From the NCBI GenBank assembly GCA_026770585.1, contig MU646616.1, forward strand, positions 428,553 through 439,781: 11,229 nucleotides of DNA, written 5' to 3'. The first letter of the stretch is position 1. Every line of letters starts with the position of its first letter. Of this stretch, positions 11,113-11,229 are shown in pieces. Below the pieces are notes generated by a model. That model was not told the DNA's origin. It did not search any database and saw nothing but the letters and a program-made list of their open reading frames with translations. The translations under genes were made by a program, and so were the position numbers. The stretch is from Baffinella frigidus (taxonomy: Eukaryota > Cryptophyceae > Cryptomonadales > Baffinellaceae).

Positions 11113-11229
11113 AAAGGCAAGGAGCCTCAGAAGGCAGCCTCCGAGACACATCGGGATACCCCTGCGTCAGATCCCGGGAAGGGCTGTCACGCGACTTCTG
11201 TTGGGGCTGTTGGGAAAGAGGACGGGGGA
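11113..11229. other. GC-rich unique end of window
   Basis: After the third GGCAGC motif the sequence is non-telomeric to the edge: GCCTCAGAAGGCAGCCTCC and GATCCCGGGAAGGGCTGTC. No gene seen; it may be where the subtelomere gives way to other DNA. Confidence 0.5.

Overview
This window is eukaryotic subtelomeric DNA, and I find no gene in it that I can support. The backbone is thousands of bases of degenerate 7-bp telomere-type repeat. The parent unit is CCCTAAA on the + strand (TTTAGGG on the other), with the variants CCCTGAA, CCCTGCA, CCCTACA, CCCTCAA, CCCGAAA and CCCCAAA. TTTAGGG is the telomere unit of most land plants, many green algae and several alveolates (apicomplexans, dinoflagellates, chromerids). 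The sequence alone does not choose among these. Nearly all the repeat reads C-rich on the + strand, so the chromosome end probably lies beyond the left edge. The repeat tract is old and mutated, not a fresh telomere.

Embedded in it are islands of non-telomeric DNA of about 20-700 bp. Almost every island is related to another island here, in direct or inverted orientation. Layout: 1-355 telomeric; 356-1235 spacer with a possible 133-bp mobile element, a 24-bp minisatellite and module A; 1236-1297 inverted TTTAGGG; 1298-2262 module A carrying mobile element G, a 40-bp perfect palindrome, nested foldbacks, and elements F and E; 2349-2832 telomeric; 2835-3245 second G and module N; 3246-4140 telomeric and spacer with module K; 4140-5010 modules N and H in telomeric repeat; 5011-6475 three 21-bp minisatellite arrays with E copies; 6486-7530 the O motif family, F, an inverted TTTAGGG island and an inverted K copy; 7535-8700 five pyrimidine-rich I modules, one split by a foldback element; 8700-9640 P/L modules, one split by a 143-bp element and by F; 9645-11229 telomeric blocks lying between short direct repeats.

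The most interesting content is a set of short non-autonomous, MITE-like elements, several of which can be read against empty paralogous sites in the same window. The clearest is 8753-8895, with inverted termini, a 4-bp GCTT target duplication and two 18-base empty sites. Others are the foldback at 8399-8534, the 162-bp G element inside module A, and the 73-bp F element in three copies. A second pattern is that short unique motifs of 19-40 bp repeat two to five times with telomeric sequence between the copies. This suggests either composite satellites or telomeric DNA inserted at breaks with flank duplication. Open reading frames exist on both strands but are low-complexity readings of the repeats, with no recognisable domain, so no CDS is listed.
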